64,000 nucleotides of DNA from FEN-1219 sp036563665 (GTDB taxonomy: Bacteria; Pseudomonadota; Gammaproteobacteria; Steroidobacterales; Rariloculaceae). The notes under the pieces were generated by a model, which was not told the origin of the DNA, did no database searches, and was given only the letters and a program-made list of their open reading frames with translations. The DNA is taken from the NCBI GenBank assembly GCA_036563665.1, contig DATCLY010000045.1:47003-111002 (forward strand). Reading direction: 5' to 3'. Positions 1 through 7,923 of this stretch are shown piece after piece. Every line of letters begins with the position of its first letter. Position 1 is the stretch's first letter. The position numbers and the translations under genes were made by a program.

Positions 1-258
1 CCGCTGCGGCGGCGTGACCAGCTCGAGCAGGGCCTCGGAGTAGTCGGTGGTGATGTGCGGGTGGGTGAGGGCGGCACCCAACGCCTTCGGATGCGGGCGC
101 TGCGACAGCCGTCCGTCGGCGTCGACGCGCAGGCTCTCCTTCTCTACGCCGCGGAGGCCGTGGCGAACGAGGGCCGCATTGCCGGGGCGCCGCAGCCACG
201 CAATGCGTTCCTCGAACAAGCGCCCCACTTCACCACCGCTCGAACACCGGGCCGCCAT
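1..258 (-). CDS. gshA: Glutamate-cysteine ligase, 5' part only
   Basis: This is the N-terminal part of the enzyme that joins glutamate and cysteine, the first step of glutathione synthesis in the cytosol. The first 86 codons are present and the rest lies beyond base 1. The translation contains GVEKESLRVDADGRLS and ALGAALTHPHITTDYSEALL, which match the start of the Escherichia coli-type GshA family (GLERETLRV..., ALTH..ITTDF.EALLE). I chose the ATG at 258 because a GGAG sits six bases upstream. It is transcribed divergently from the DUF2845 gene. The family assignment is confident from the conserved N-terminal block; activity cannot be judged from a fragment. Confidence 0.9.
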   Translation of the reverse strand, partial: MAARCSSGGEVGRLFEERIAWLRRPGNAALVRHGLRGVEKESLRVDADGRLSQRPHPKALGAALTHPHITTDYSEALLELVTPPQR

Positions 259-327
259 TATAGGCTCCGGATTGCCGCTCCACCCGATTCAGGTTAGGTT
301 CAGCCGGTGAGGACCATCCTTTCCAGC

Positions 328-705
328 ATGAACGGCTCGGCCCCGCGTAAGACGGCGAGAGCCGCCGCGAAAAAGCTCCTCGCAGCGTTCCTGCTGGCGC
401 TCGTGGCGAGCGCTCCGGCGCACGCGCACGCGTTGCGGTGCGGCCACCGCGTCATCGCGCGCGGCGACCATGCGGACAAGCTGCTGCGCTACTGCGGCGA
501 GCCCACGGCGGTGCAATCGCGCTGGGCGCAGCGCACCTTGCACGCCAACATCGGCGGCGTGCTGATCCCGGGCTTCGTGGAAGACGTGCTGATCGAGGAG
601 TGGACCTACAATTTCGGTCCTTACCGGCTCATGGGGCTGGTGCGCATGGAGAACGGGGTGGTCGCCGAGATCGAGCATCTCGGCTACGGCTACACTCCGA
701 AGTGA
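328..705 (+). CDS. DUF2845 family secreted protein
   Basis: This is a 125-residue exported protein of unknown function. A Lys/Arg-rich n-region is followed by a hydrophobic stretch (LLAAFLLALVASAPAHA), a typical signal peptide with an AHA cleavage site. The mature part has the DUF2845 signature, with LRCGHRVIARGD and LLRYCGEP, two conserved cysteines and a QSRWAQRT segment. A GTG at 307 would add seven residues; I prefer ATG 328 because it leaves a normal-length n-region. Neither start has a strong ribosome binding site. DUF2845 proteins are small periplasmic or envelope proteins with no assigned activity. Confidence 0.75.
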   Translation: MNGSAPRKTARAAAKKLLAAFLLALVASAPAHAHALRCGHRVIARGDHADKLLRYCGEPTAVQSRWAQRTLHANIGGVLIPGFVEDVLIEEWTYNFGPYRLMGLVRMENGVVAEIEHLGYGYTPK

Positions 706-711
706 CGCGGC

Positions 712-990
712 TCACATGCCGGCGGCGGCCCGCAGCACCGGCACCTCTTCCATCTCGTAGCCCATGATCTCGTGCGTTTGCGGGTCGCGGATCGGCTTGC
801 CGCGCCGGAAGCAGCCCGTCTTGCGCGCGACGACCTCGAACTCCTCCCGCGAAGTCAGGGGCTCGAGGTGCACGCGGCCGTCCGGCAGGCGCACGAGGCA
901 TTGCGCGTCCTTGCCGAACTCGCCCGCGCGCCAGCGCTCCTCGCCGCCGTCGGCGAGCAGCACAGCGATGATCTCCGAGTCGTCCCGCAT
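712..990 (-). CDS. Conserved hypothetical protein, 92 aa
   Basis: This is a small soluble protein that I do not recognise. It starts MRDDSEIIAVLLADGG, is rich in charged residues, and ends with GKPIRDPQTHEIMGYEMEEV, which looks like a short beta-hairpin motif found in several unrelated domains. There is no signal peptide or membrane segment. ATG 990 is supported by AGGGA about seven bases upstream. It converges with the DUF2845 gene, with only six bases between the stop codons. Codon use matches the neighbours, so it is probably real, but no function can be given. Confidence 0.55.
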   Translation of the reverse strand: MRDDSEIIAVLLADGGEERWRAGEFGKDAQCLVRLPDGRVHLEPLTSREEFEVVARKTGCFRRGKPIRDPQTHEIMGYEMEEVPVLRAAAGM

Positions 991-1202
991 CGCGGTTCCC
1001 TGCTGGTTCGGAGGGGACCCAAGCAAAGATCGTGCCAGGCGGGTGTAGCCCGTCGCGCAAGCCGCGCCGTTGCGCCGAATGTGAAGCGCATCGCCGTGAC
1101 GCGCAAGGTCACAACCTGCCGCGCAGCGTCGTGTGAAGCCCGCCCTCGCGTCGCTGCGTCAGCGACGGTACCGTTGCGACGGGCACCCAATCCGGAGCTT
1201 GC

Positions 1203-1592
1203 ATGTTCAAACGACGCATCGGCGACAACGCCACGGGACCGAGCACGTACATCGCGGCCACGACCAGGCTCGAAGGCAAGCTCGCGGGGCAGGGCCACTA
1301 CGTCTTCTGCGGCACGGCCGAAGGCGAATGCGACATCGACGGGCCGCTCACGCTCGCGAAGGGCGCGTTGTGGAAGGGCACCGTGCGGGCCACGGACATC
1401 GTGGTGGCCGGCACCGTGGAAGGCGACGTGGTGGCGCGGGGACGGGTCGAGATCGTGGGCAGCGCGCGCGTCACGGGGAGCCTCTCCGGGCAATCGATCG
1501 CGGTCGCGGAAGGTGCCGTCATCGAAGGGGAGATCCGCGTCGCGAGCGGCGACCCGCCGCTCGTCTTCCAGGAGAAGCGCAGCCAGGAGTAG
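1203..1592 (+). CDS. Bactofilin (polymer-forming cytoskeletal protein)
   Basis: This 129-residue protein has the bactofilin architecture. A short variable N-terminus is followed by a repetitive beta-helix core in which Val/Ile/Gly positions recur every five to six residues (RLEGKLAG, GTVRATDIVVAGTVEGDVVA, GSARVTGSLSGQSIAV, GAVIEGEIRV). Bactofilins polymerise without nucleotide and scaffold envelope or stalk/flagellar machinery. The gene stands alone, without the M23 peptidase often found beside bactofilins, so its partner is unknown. The 212 bases upstream (991-1202) hold no other gene. Confidence 0.85.
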   Translation: MFKRRIGDNATGPSTYIAATTRLEGKLAGQGHYVFCGTAEGECDIDGPLTLAKGALWKGTVRATDIVVAGTVEGDVVARGRVEIVGSARVTGSLSGQSIAVAEGAVIEGEIRVASGDPPLVFQEKRSQE

Positions 1593-1743
1593 CGCGCGGG
1601 TCTCCGCAGCGCCCTGGCGCGATCTCCTACGCGCTCGCGACGAGGCGCCCGGCACGCCCTCACGCCGGGGCGTCAGGCGGCGATCCTCATCGCGAACGCG
1701 CGCGGAGAGACGAGTCGCCGCGGGAAGCCCCTCGCACCGGCCA

Positions 1744-2745
1744 TCACGTCGCTTCTTCCACGTCGCGCGCCACCTCGCGGTCGAGCCAGCTCCGCAGTCG
1801 GTAGCTTTCCAGGAACGCGCAATGTCCGCCCTGCGGCAGCACCGTCACGTCGAGCGACGGCGTGACGGCCACGTCGTCCAGATCGCGGATGGGAATGATC
1901 GGGTCGTCGGCCGCGACGATCAGACGCGTGGGCACCGACAGGTTGGCGAGCGCGGCACCTGTGATCGAGTAGCCCGCGAGGTACGCGTCGAGATCCGGGA
2001 AGGTCGTGTACTGCCGGACGAAGAAGTCCGTCGTCGCGGTGAGCGTAGGGAAACGGCGGAGGTCGCCGACGCCGAACGTGTATAGATGAGGGAACGCGGC
2101 CGCCTTCGCGAGCAGCGAGCGCCGCCATCGCCGCAGGAAGTACTCCCGGTAGATCCAGAGCCCCTCCTCGAGCGCTCGCATGGTGCTGTGCGGAGACAGC
2201 ACCGGGCAGACGGCGATCACCCGGTCGAGACGGATGCCGGCCGCGGGGGCGCGCGCCGCCACCCGCAGCGCGAAGTTGCCGCCGAGCGAGTAGCCGATCA
2301 GGAACGTGCGACCGGGACCCGTCCGCTCCGCCACCGCCCGGACGGCGCCCACCACCTCGTCGATCCGGCACGAATGGAACAGCTCCTCGTTGAGCGCATG
2401 CGTCTCGCCGTGGTCCCTGAAGTTCAGGCGGAACACCTCGTAGCCGCGCTCGAAGAGCCGGGCCCCCACGGACAGGACGTACGCCGCGTCGGCGCTGCCC
2501 TCCCAGCCGTGCAGCATGATGGCGAGCCCGCGGCTCGGCGAGGCCGGCACGCTGCGGTAGCCGAGCAGGCGCACGCCGGCGCCGCAGTCCACGATCTCCG
2601 GCCGGGAAGCGGCGAGCAGCCCGCGCGCCCCGCGGCGCACGAGCCCGGCGCGCAGCGGCCATCCGGCGAGCAGCGACTGGACGTGCGCATGGGCCATGCC
2701 GTACGGCGCCCGGAAGGCGGCCCCTGCCCGACGAGCGGCCTTCAT
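1744..2745 (-). CDS. Alpha/beta hydrolase of the YheT family
   Basis: This is a 333-residue cytosolic serine hydrolase. The nucleophile elbow GYSLGGNFALR carries the catalytic Ser. The oxyanion region is MLHGWEGSADAAYVLS. The acid is probably the Asp pair in VAADDPIIP, and the His is in PQGGHCAFLE near the C-terminus. The N-terminal APYGMAHAHVQSLLAG corresponds to the family's 'NPHLQTL' segment, so the start at 2745 keeps it with a short lead. The substrate is unknown; family members act on short acyl esters. It is divergent from the GGDEF/EAL gene, with about 175 bases between starts. Confidence 0.85.
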   Translation of the reverse strand: MKAARRAGAAFRAPYGMAHAHVQSLLAGWPLRAGLVRRGARGLLAASRPEIVDCGAGVRLLGYRSVPASPSRGLAIMLHGWEGSADAAYVLSVGARLFERGYEVFRLNFRDHGETHALNEELFHSCRIDEVVGAVRAVAERTGPGRTFLIGYSLGGNFALRVAARAPAAGIRLDRVIAVCPVLSPHSTMRALEEGLWIYREYFLRRWRRSLLAKAAAFPHLYTFGVGDLRRFPTLTATTDFFVRQYTTFPDLDAYLAGYSITGAALANLSVPTRLIVAADDPIIPIRDLDDVAVTPSLDVTVLPQGGHCAFLESYRLRSWLDREVARDVEEAT

Positions 2746-2920
2746 AGTAGACTGCCGGACAGCGGTTCGATGGCCCGACGCACACGGTCGCGGGGCACCC
2801 GCCCCGAGCGCCGGCGCCGGGCGGGTGGCTCGGACCCGAGGCGGCTGGAGGCCGCGAGCAGAACAACAAGAACGACGACCATCGCTCGGGTGGCTTTCCC
2901 CGCTTGAAGGACCGTAACTG

Positions 2921-4948
2921 ATGGCCCTCCCGAAACGCACGCGCGCGCTCGTGGGCCTGTGGTGCAGCGCGCTGGCGGCGCTCGCCGGGCTGCTGCTCGC
3001 GCGGGACGCGGGCCTGTTGCCCGCCGGCGCGTTCTGGGCGCTCGCGGCCGCCATCGCGGGCGGCACCACGCTCGGCGCCGCGGGTCTCGCGCGGCGGTTC
3101 GCCGCGGAGCTCGCGCGGCCGCTCCGTCACGTGGCCACCGCGCTCCGGGCGGCGGCCGAGGGCGGCTCGGCCGAGCTGCCCGACGGCCTCGGCGAAGAAG
3201 CCGAGGAGGTCCGCCGCGCGCTCGCCGTGCTCGATGAGCGCCTGCGCGCGCGCACCGTCACCCGCGACTACCTCGATCGCCTCCTCTCCAGCATGACCGA
3301 GGCGATGATCGTCACGGACGCGGGCGGCAAGATCGTACGCGCGAACACCGCGGCGGTCGAGCTGTTCGGCTCTCCCGAGGAGACGCTCAAGGGCCGCGAC
3401 GTGCAGGGCCTGATCGCGGGCGACACGAGCTCGCCCGCGCCGTCGACGCAGCGCGCCACTCCGCGCGAGGGGACGGCGCGGCGCCCGGACGGCTCCACCG
3501 TGAGCATCTCCTACACCGTGTCCGAGATCCGCCGGGACGACGGCGCGCTCGAGAGCGTGGTGTACGCCGCCCAGAACATCGACGAGCGCAAGCGGGTAGA
3601 GCAGCGCATCCGCTACCTCGCCCGCACCGACCCCCTCACCAAGATCGCGAACCGCATGCAGTTCCAGCACGTGCTCCAGCGCATGATCGCCCGGGCGCGC
3701 CGGACGCAGCAGTACCTCGCGATCCTGTACATGGACCTGGACCGCTTCAAGGACATCAACGACACGTTCGGCCACGGCGCCGGCGACACGGCGCTCGAGA
3801 TCTTCACCCGCCGGCTCGTGGCCGAGCTGCCCGCGAACGCGCACGCGGGGCGGCTCGCCGGCGACGAGTTCGCGGTGCTCGTCACGGGGTTCGAGCGATT
3901 CGAGACGATGCTCGAGCAGATCGGCGCGCTCGCGAACCGGCTGCTGCACGCCGTGGGCAAGCCGTTCCAAGTGCACGGCGAGGAAGTCTTCATGACGTCG
4001 AGCCTCGGCGTGGCGCTCTATCCGCGCGACGGCGACAACGCCATCGACCTGCTGCGCAACGCGGACGCCGCGCTCTACCAGGCGAAGCGCGCGGGCGGCA
4101 ACTGCTTCGAGATCTACAGCGCGGACATGAACAACGCCGTCGTCGAGCGGCTCATGCTGAAGAGCAAGCTCCAGCGCGCGTTCGAGCGCGACGAGCTCCG
4201 GCTGCACTATCAGCCGAAGTACAGCCTGAAGACGGGGCAGATCGAAGGCGTGGAAGCGCTGGTGCGCTGGGACCTGCCCGACCGCGGGCTCGTGTTCCCG
4301 TCGGACTTCATCCCGCTCGCGGAGGAGACGAACCTGATCCTGCAGCTCGGCGACTGGGTGCTCGACCGCGTGTGCGCCGACTACCGGTCCTGGCAACGGC
4401 TGGTGCCGTCGCCCTGCCGGGTGTCGCTGAACCTGTCGCTGCGTCAGCTGCAGCAGCGGCGCTTTCTGGACCGCGTGCGGGAGACCTTCCGGGCGCACGG
4501 CGTGTCGCCCACGTCGCTCGAGCTCGAGATCACCGAGACCACGCTCATGGAGGATCCCGAGCGCACCGTGCGCATCCTCGACGCGCTGTACGGCATGGGC
4601 CTCAACCTGGCGATCGACGATTTCGGCACCGGGTACTCTTCGCTCTCCGCCCTGCAGCAATTTCCGATCAACACGCTCAAGATCGATCAATCGTTCGTGC
4701 GCGACGTCGCCATCGACAAAGACGACGCGACCATCGTGAACGCCATCATCCAGCTCGCGCACAACCTGAAGCTCGAGGTGGTGGCGGAAGGCGTGGAATC
4801 TGCGGCGCAGCTCGAGTTCCTGCGCGCGCACGGCTGCGACTACGCGCAGGGTCACCTGTTCGGCGACCCGGTGACGGGCGAGGAGTTCGGGCGACTGCTG
4901 ATGGCGGACTCCGCCGGCAGCGGCAAGTACCGGCAGCTTTTCGCATGA
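2921..4948 (+). CDS. Membrane PAS-GGDEF-EAL cyclic-di-GMP protein
   Basis: This is a 675-residue bifunctional-type c-di-GMP enzyme. Two hydrophobic helices (about residues 9-55) anchor it, a charged linker follows, then PAS (about 125-230), GGDEF (about 245-405) and EAL (about 410-665). The cyclase signature reads AGDEF instead of GGDEF; such sites can be active or GTP-binding only. The phosphodiesterase site looks intact: EALVRW, NLSLRQLQ, ELEITETTLM, IDDFGTGYSS, KIDQSFV and EVVAEGVES are all present. The likely net activity is c-di-GMP hydrolysis tuned by the PAS and GGDEF domains. It appears monocistronic; a small exported protein gene follows after 92 bases. Confidence 0.93.
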   Translation: MALPKRTRALVGLWCSALAALAGLLLARDAGLLPAGAFWALAAAIAGGTTLGAAGLARRFAAELARPLRHVATALRAAAEGGSAELPDGLGEEAEEVRRALAVLDERLRARTVTRDYLDRLLSSMTEAMIVTDAGGKIVRANTAAVELFGSPEETLKGRDVQGLIAGDTSSPAPSTQRATPREGTARRPDGSTVSISYTVSEIRRDDGALESVVYAAQNIDERKRVEQRIRYLARTDPLTKIANRMQFQHVLQRMIARARRTQQYLAILYMDLDRFKDINDTFGHGAGDTALEIFTRRLVAELPANAHAGRLAGDEFAVLVTGFERFETMLEQIGALANRLLHAVGKPFQVHGEEVFMTSSLGVALYPRDGDNAIDLLRNADAALYQAKRAGGNCFEIYSADMNNAVVERLMLKSKLQRAFERDELRLHYQPKYSLKTGQIEGVEALVRWDLPDRGLVFPSDFIPLAEETNLILQLGDWVLDRVCADYRSWQRLVPSPCRVSLNLSLRQLQQRRFLDRVRETFRAHGVSPTSLELEITETTLMEDPERTVRILDALYGMGLNLAIDDFGTGYSSLSALQQFPINTLKIDQSFVRDVAIDKDDATIVNAIIQLAHNLKLEVVAEGVESAAQLEFLRAHGCDYAQGHLFGDPVTGEEFGRLLMADSAGSGKYRQLFA

Positions 4949-5040
4949 CGCCCGACGGCTTCCGACAGGCCGTGGCGACTTCCAGGAGCGCTACGGTATA
5001 TTCCGACAAAAAACGCTTTCGGGGAAACGAGGTTAGCGTA

Positions 5041-5388
5041 ATGAGACGGTTGCTCTCCTGCTGGGTGGCGGCGCTCGCGAGCGTTGCCGCTTGCACCGCC
5101 GTTGCCTGCGACAATCCGACGATGGTGGCCATCCCGGACGGCAAGACGGCCACGAAGGACCAGCTGCTCGCCGCGCAGGCGGAGGTGAAGACCTACATGG
5201 CGGCGATGGAGCAGTACCTTGCCTGCCTGAACGAGGAGCTCGAGGCGGCCGGCGACGACGCGCCGGCGGAGTTCAAGTCGCTCATGGTGACGCGGCACAA
5301 CACCGCGGTCAGCGAGATGGAAGCCGTGGCGCAGGCGTTCAACGAGCAGGTCAGGGCCTTCCGCGAAGCGAATCCGGACGCCAACTGA
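5041..5388 (+). CDS. Small exported hypothetical protein
   Basis: This 115-residue protein has a clear export signal (MRRLLSCWVAALASVAACTAVAC). The cysteine after SVAA or TAVA could be a lipobox, or the site could be an ordinary cleavage before Cys-Asp. The mature part is a highly charged, probably all-helical protein (MAAMEQYLACLNEELEAAGD, VSEMEAVAQAFNEQVRAFRE). I do not recognise a family. GAGG lies about nine bases before the ATG, and a TATATT-like -10 occurs at about 4998. The sequence just downstream carries a truncated copy of a dispersed repeat. Confidence 0.65.
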   Translation: MRRLLSCWVAALASVAACTAVACDNPTMVAIPDGKTATKDQLLAAQAEVKTYMAAMEQYLACLNEELEAAGDDAPAEFKSLMVTRHNTAVSEMEAVAQAFNEQVRAFREANPDAN

Positions 5389-5461
5389 CCCCACACCGAA
5401 CGCGTCTTCGCAGAAACGGGCCGCTCTTCGGCGTCGCACGCACCGCGATGCGGCGTCATGC

Positions 5462-5531
5462 CGGAAGGGGCACATGCGATCCACGCCGCGAAACGTCTGC
5501 GCGGGCTTTGGCGTCCTGAAGATCGCAGCCT
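5462..5531 (+). repeat. Truncated copy of the composite repeat at 48.1-48.3 kb
   Basis: About 70 bases starting GGAAGGGGCACATGCGATCC match the right half of the nested repeat at 48225-48295 with only a few differences, including the run TTTGGCGT.CTGAAGATCGC. The left arm and the terminal REP palindrome are missing here. It lies between the small exported gene and the DUF6231 gene, so it is intergenic. Confidence 0.7.
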
Positions 5532-5552
5532 GAGGCGCGCGCGGGGAGCGTG

Positions 5553-6041
5553 TCACCAGCGGTAGCGCTTGAAGTTCTCGGGGTGCGCCCAGTGCGACGG
5601 GTTGTTCCACTCGCGCTCCGGGTTGTAGCGGTCCACGTCGTACGCGTAGAGCTCCCAGCCCTCGCCGGCGTCGCGCCGCTCGAAGCCGAACGCGAGGTAG
5701 CTCGCGAGGCGCCAGCGGCCCGCCGGGGCCACGAGCAGCACGCGCCGGCAGAAGCGGTCCCGCAGCGCGCCGATCAGGCGGCCCGCCGCGGCGTCCGGCA
5801 AGACGCCCACGGCGTCGGTGAGGAGCCCGAGATCGTAGGGAGCGTCCGCGGCCGCGGCGTCCAGCGAATCGCCCGGCGTGAAGCGGCGCAGGAGCACGTC
5901 CGGCCGCTGCGCGACCAACGCATCGAGCGCTGCGGTCGCCGTCCCCGCGGTGACCGCGAGCAGCCGCTTGGGCTCGGCCTCGAGCAGCGCCCGCAACGCC
6001 GCGGCTTCGAGGGCCGAATGCACCTCGCCCGAGTCAGGCAC
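5553..6041 (-). CDS. DUF6231 family protein
   Basis: This is a 162-residue soluble protein. The N-terminal part has a Rossmann-like pattern (RLLAVTAG.., YDLGLLTDAVG, RVLLVAPAG) reminiscent of degenerate methyltransferases. The C-terminal end NPSHWAHPENFKRYRW is the conserved tail I associate with DUF6231. No catalytic motif is evident. Its start overlaps the end of the upstream small membrane gene by eight bases, which makes it the last gene of the psp transcription unit here. A role in envelope stress is possible only by association. Confidence 0.65.
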   Translation of the reverse strand: MPDSGEVHSALEAAALRALLEAEPKRLLAVTAGTATAALDALVAQRPDVLLRRFTPGDSLDAAAADAPYDLGLLTDAVGVLPDAAAGRLIGALRDRFCRRVLLVAPAGRWRLASYLAFGFERRDAGEGWELYAYDVDRYNPEREWNNPSHWAHPENFKRYRW

Positions 6042-6255
6042 CGAGATTCTTGAACTCCCGTCGCAGGTCGAAGCGCTCGTCGGTCACGATGCGCTCCAGC
6101 ACCTTCACGCGTTCTTCGATCGCGTCGAGCCGCTTCAGCAGCTCGATCTCGCCTTCGGCGGATCGGCTCTGCTGCCGATGCTTGATCCAGCTCTCGAGCA
6201 GCTTGAAGGAGAACGCGAGGATGATGATCGCCAGAACGAACTCGAACGGATTCAT
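6034..6255 (-). CDS. Small membrane coiled-coil protein of the psp operon
   Basis: This 73-residue protein has one N-terminal transmembrane helix (FVLAIIILAFSFKLLESWI) and then a coiled coil, the same plan as PspB. Its C-terminal LERIVTDERFDLRREFKNL closely resembles the C-terminus of PspC next door (LEKYVTSQRYKLDREFEQL). It is probably a third membrane partner of the phage-shock system rather than a PspB orthologue, because the true PspB lies at 6721-6951. It sits between pspC and the DUF6231 gene on the same strand. Confidence 0.7.
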   Translation of the reverse strand: MNPFEFVLAIIILAFSFKLLESWIKHRQQSRSAEGEIELLKRLDAIEERVKVLERIVTDERFDLRREFKNLGA

Positions 6256-6272
6256 CGCCGCGCGCTCCTCCC

Positions 6273-6647
6273 TCAGTCTCGCAGTTGCTCGAATTCACGG
6301 TCCAGCTTGTAACGCTGCGAGGTCACGTATTTCTCGAGCCGCTGGAGCCGCATGTCGAGGTCGGTGAAACGGTGCCGGATGGCGTGCAGCGTGTCGTGCG
6401 GCGCCGCCCGCACCTGCCGCTGCACCGGATCCCGGTACCGCTCCTCCTCGCCTTCCGGGGCGGTGGGCTTCACCGGCAGCAGGAACCCGAGCAGCAGGTA
6501 GGTCAGCAGAAACATCGGCGTGAAGATCAGCGCGCCGATCACCGTGAGCACGCGCACCACCGTCACGTCGATGGCGAAGTAGTCCGCGATCCCGGCGCAG
6601 ACGCCGAAGATCATTCCCTGCCGACGGTTGCGATACAGCTTGTTCAT
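6273..6647 (-). CDS. pspC: Phage shock protein C
   Basis: This 124-residue inner-membrane protein starts with the PspC domain: MNKLYRNRRQGMIFGVCAGI, then the helical pair IADYFAIDVTVVRVLTVIGA and FTPMFLLTYLLLGFLLP. A cytosolic C-terminal coiled coil follows (TDLDMRLQRLEKYV). PspC with PspB senses membrane stress and releases PspA from PspF. An in-frame ATG at 6689 would add 14 residues with no hydrophobic character, so I start at MNKLYRN. The unusual C-terminal motif is shared with the small gene downstream. Confidence 0.9.
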   Translation of the reverse strand: MNKLYRNRRQGMIFGVCAGIADYFAIDVTVVRVLTVIGALIFTPMFLLTYLLLGFLLPVKPTAPEGEEERYRDPVQRQVRAAPHDTLHAIRHRFTDLDMRLQRLEKYVTSQRYKLDREFEQLRD

Positions 6648-6720
6648 CGTCCACTCGCAGCCGGCGCGCTCCGCGCACGCGCGGCTCATCGTCCCACCCC
6701 AAAGATGCGCATGGCAGGCC

Positions 6721-6951
6721 TCAGAGTCGCTTCTTCCAGTCGGGCCGCTGATCGTCCAGGATGGTCTCCAGGGCGTTCAGCCGGCTCTGCATCGACTCGC
6801 TCTGCCGCCACAGCTCCTCGAGCAGCCGCTCCTCGTCGTCCGTCAGGCCCTTGGTGGCTTTCCACTTCGTCGAATAGTGCATGATGATGATGAGCGGCAA
6901 CACCACCGTCATGAAGATGATGGACAGGACGAACAGGGCCGACGACCCCAT
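6721..6951 (-). CDS. pspB: Phage shock protein B
   Basis: This 76-residue protein has one N-terminal transmembrane helix (ALFVLSIIFMTVVLPLIIIM) followed by HYSTKWK and a coiled coil that ends LETILDDQRPDWKKRL. The spacing and the C-terminal 'LE.ILD...P.W..R' match PspB of enterobacteria. It works with PspC to signal inner-membrane damage to PspA. It lies 11 bases after pspA and is surely in the same transcript. Confidence 0.9.
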   Translation of the reverse strand: MGSSALFVLSIIFMTVVLPLIIIMHYSTKWKATKGLTDDEERLLEELWRQSESMQSRLNALETILDDQRPDWKKRL

Positions 6952-6962
6952 GTAGCACCCTC

Positions 6963-7649
6963 CTAAGCCTGGTCAGTCGTGCTGCGCTTGCGGTCGGCCC
7001 GCTTCGCCTTGAGCTCCTCCAGCTCCCGCTCCACGGCCTCGGAGGCCTCGAGCTCGGAGAATTCCTGCTGGAGCGTCTTCTTGCCGCCGATGTCGTACGA
7101 CTCGACGTGAGCCTCGAGGTCGTACATGCGCCGCTCCACCTGGTCGAAGCGAATGAACGCGTCGTCGATGCGATAGTCCGCCAGGCGCTTGCGCACGTCG
7201 AGCCGGCGCTGCGCGGTCTGGTGCCGGGCCAGGATGGCGCGCTGCCGCTGCTTCGCGTCCGCGAGCTTCTCCTCGAGCCGCACGATGTCCGCGGAGAGCT
7301 TGTCCAGCCCCTCGGATACCGCCTTGAGCTGCTGCTCGAGGCCCTTCGCCGACTCCTTCACCCGCGCACGCTCGGCCAGCGCCGCCTTGGCGAGGTCCTC
7401 GCGATTCTTGTCGAGCGCGAGCTCCGCCTTCGCCTGCCAATCGCGGGCTTCCTCCTCCAGCGCCTCGAGCGAGCGCGTGATCTCCTTCTTGTCGGCGATC
7501 GCCCGTGCCGCCGCGGACCGCACCTCGACGAGCGTGTCCTCCATCTCCTGGATCATCAGGCGTACGAGCTTTTCGGGGTCCTCCGCCTTGTCCAGGATGG
7601 CGTTGATGTTCGAGTTCACGATGTCCGTAAACCGGGAAAAGATGCCCAT
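6963..7649 (-). CDS. pspA: Phage shock protein A (ESCRT-III-like membrane protector)
   Basis: This 228-residue, almost wholly helical protein begins MGIFSRFTDIVNSNINAILD, the amphipathic membrane-binding helix of PspA. It continues with DPEKLVRLMIQEMEDTLVEV and long coiled coils. PspA binds and inhibits PspF in calm cells, and forms oligomers on damaged inner membrane under stress. The ATG at 7649 matches the family start exactly. A sigma-54 promoter lies 128 bases upstream, and pspF is divergent. Confidence 0.95.
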   Translation of the reverse strand: MGIFSRFTDIVNSNINAILDKAEDPEKLVRLMIQEMEDTLVEVRSAAARAIADKKEITRSLEALEEEARDWQAKAELALDKNREDLAKAALAERARVKESAKGLEQQLKAVSEGLDKLSADIVRLEEKLADAKQRQRAILARHQTAQRRLDVRKRLADYRIDDAFIRFDQVERRMYDLEAHVESYDIGGKKTLQQEFSELEASEAVERELEELKAKRADRKRSTTDQA

Positions 7650-7776
7650 ACGATCATTCCTCACACGTGCCTGTTGAATTCTCCGCGACTGCCCCTGCCT
7701 ATTCCCGCCGCACCGGAGCACGCCGCGTGCGCGCCTTCCCTGTCCGCGCCACGCCACCGTGCCGTGTCCGACTGAT

Positions 7777-7792
7777 AGCACCTTCCATGCCA
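7777..7792 (-). promoter_or_regulatory. Sigma-54 promoter of pspABC
   Basis: On the minus strand the sequence reads TGGCATG GAAG GTGCT, against the sigma-54 consensus TGGCACG-N4-TTGCW: the invariant GG and GC are kept and correctly spaced. It faces pspA and lies between pspA and the sigma-54 activator gene pspF, exactly as in the classical psp locus. The binding sites for PspF should lie between here and base 7923. Confidence 0.8.
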
Positions 7793-7923
7793 GGGGCTCG
7801 GAGAGGGTACAAGCCCTTGATTCGGCGAGCCTTTCCGCCGACGAGCGGCACGGATGGGTATATTCGCGGTGGTTCCGTCGGCTAACATTTCGCTCAAACC
7901 GACAACTGTTGACGCCCGCCACC

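Noticed and set aside
1673..4855. Very long open frame (about 1060 codons) on the minus strand
   Set aside because: It is a shadow of the GGDEF/EAL gene and the YheT-type gene caused by GC-rich codons; its translation is low-complexity Arg/Glu/His/Val with no domain, and both real genes lie in other frames.
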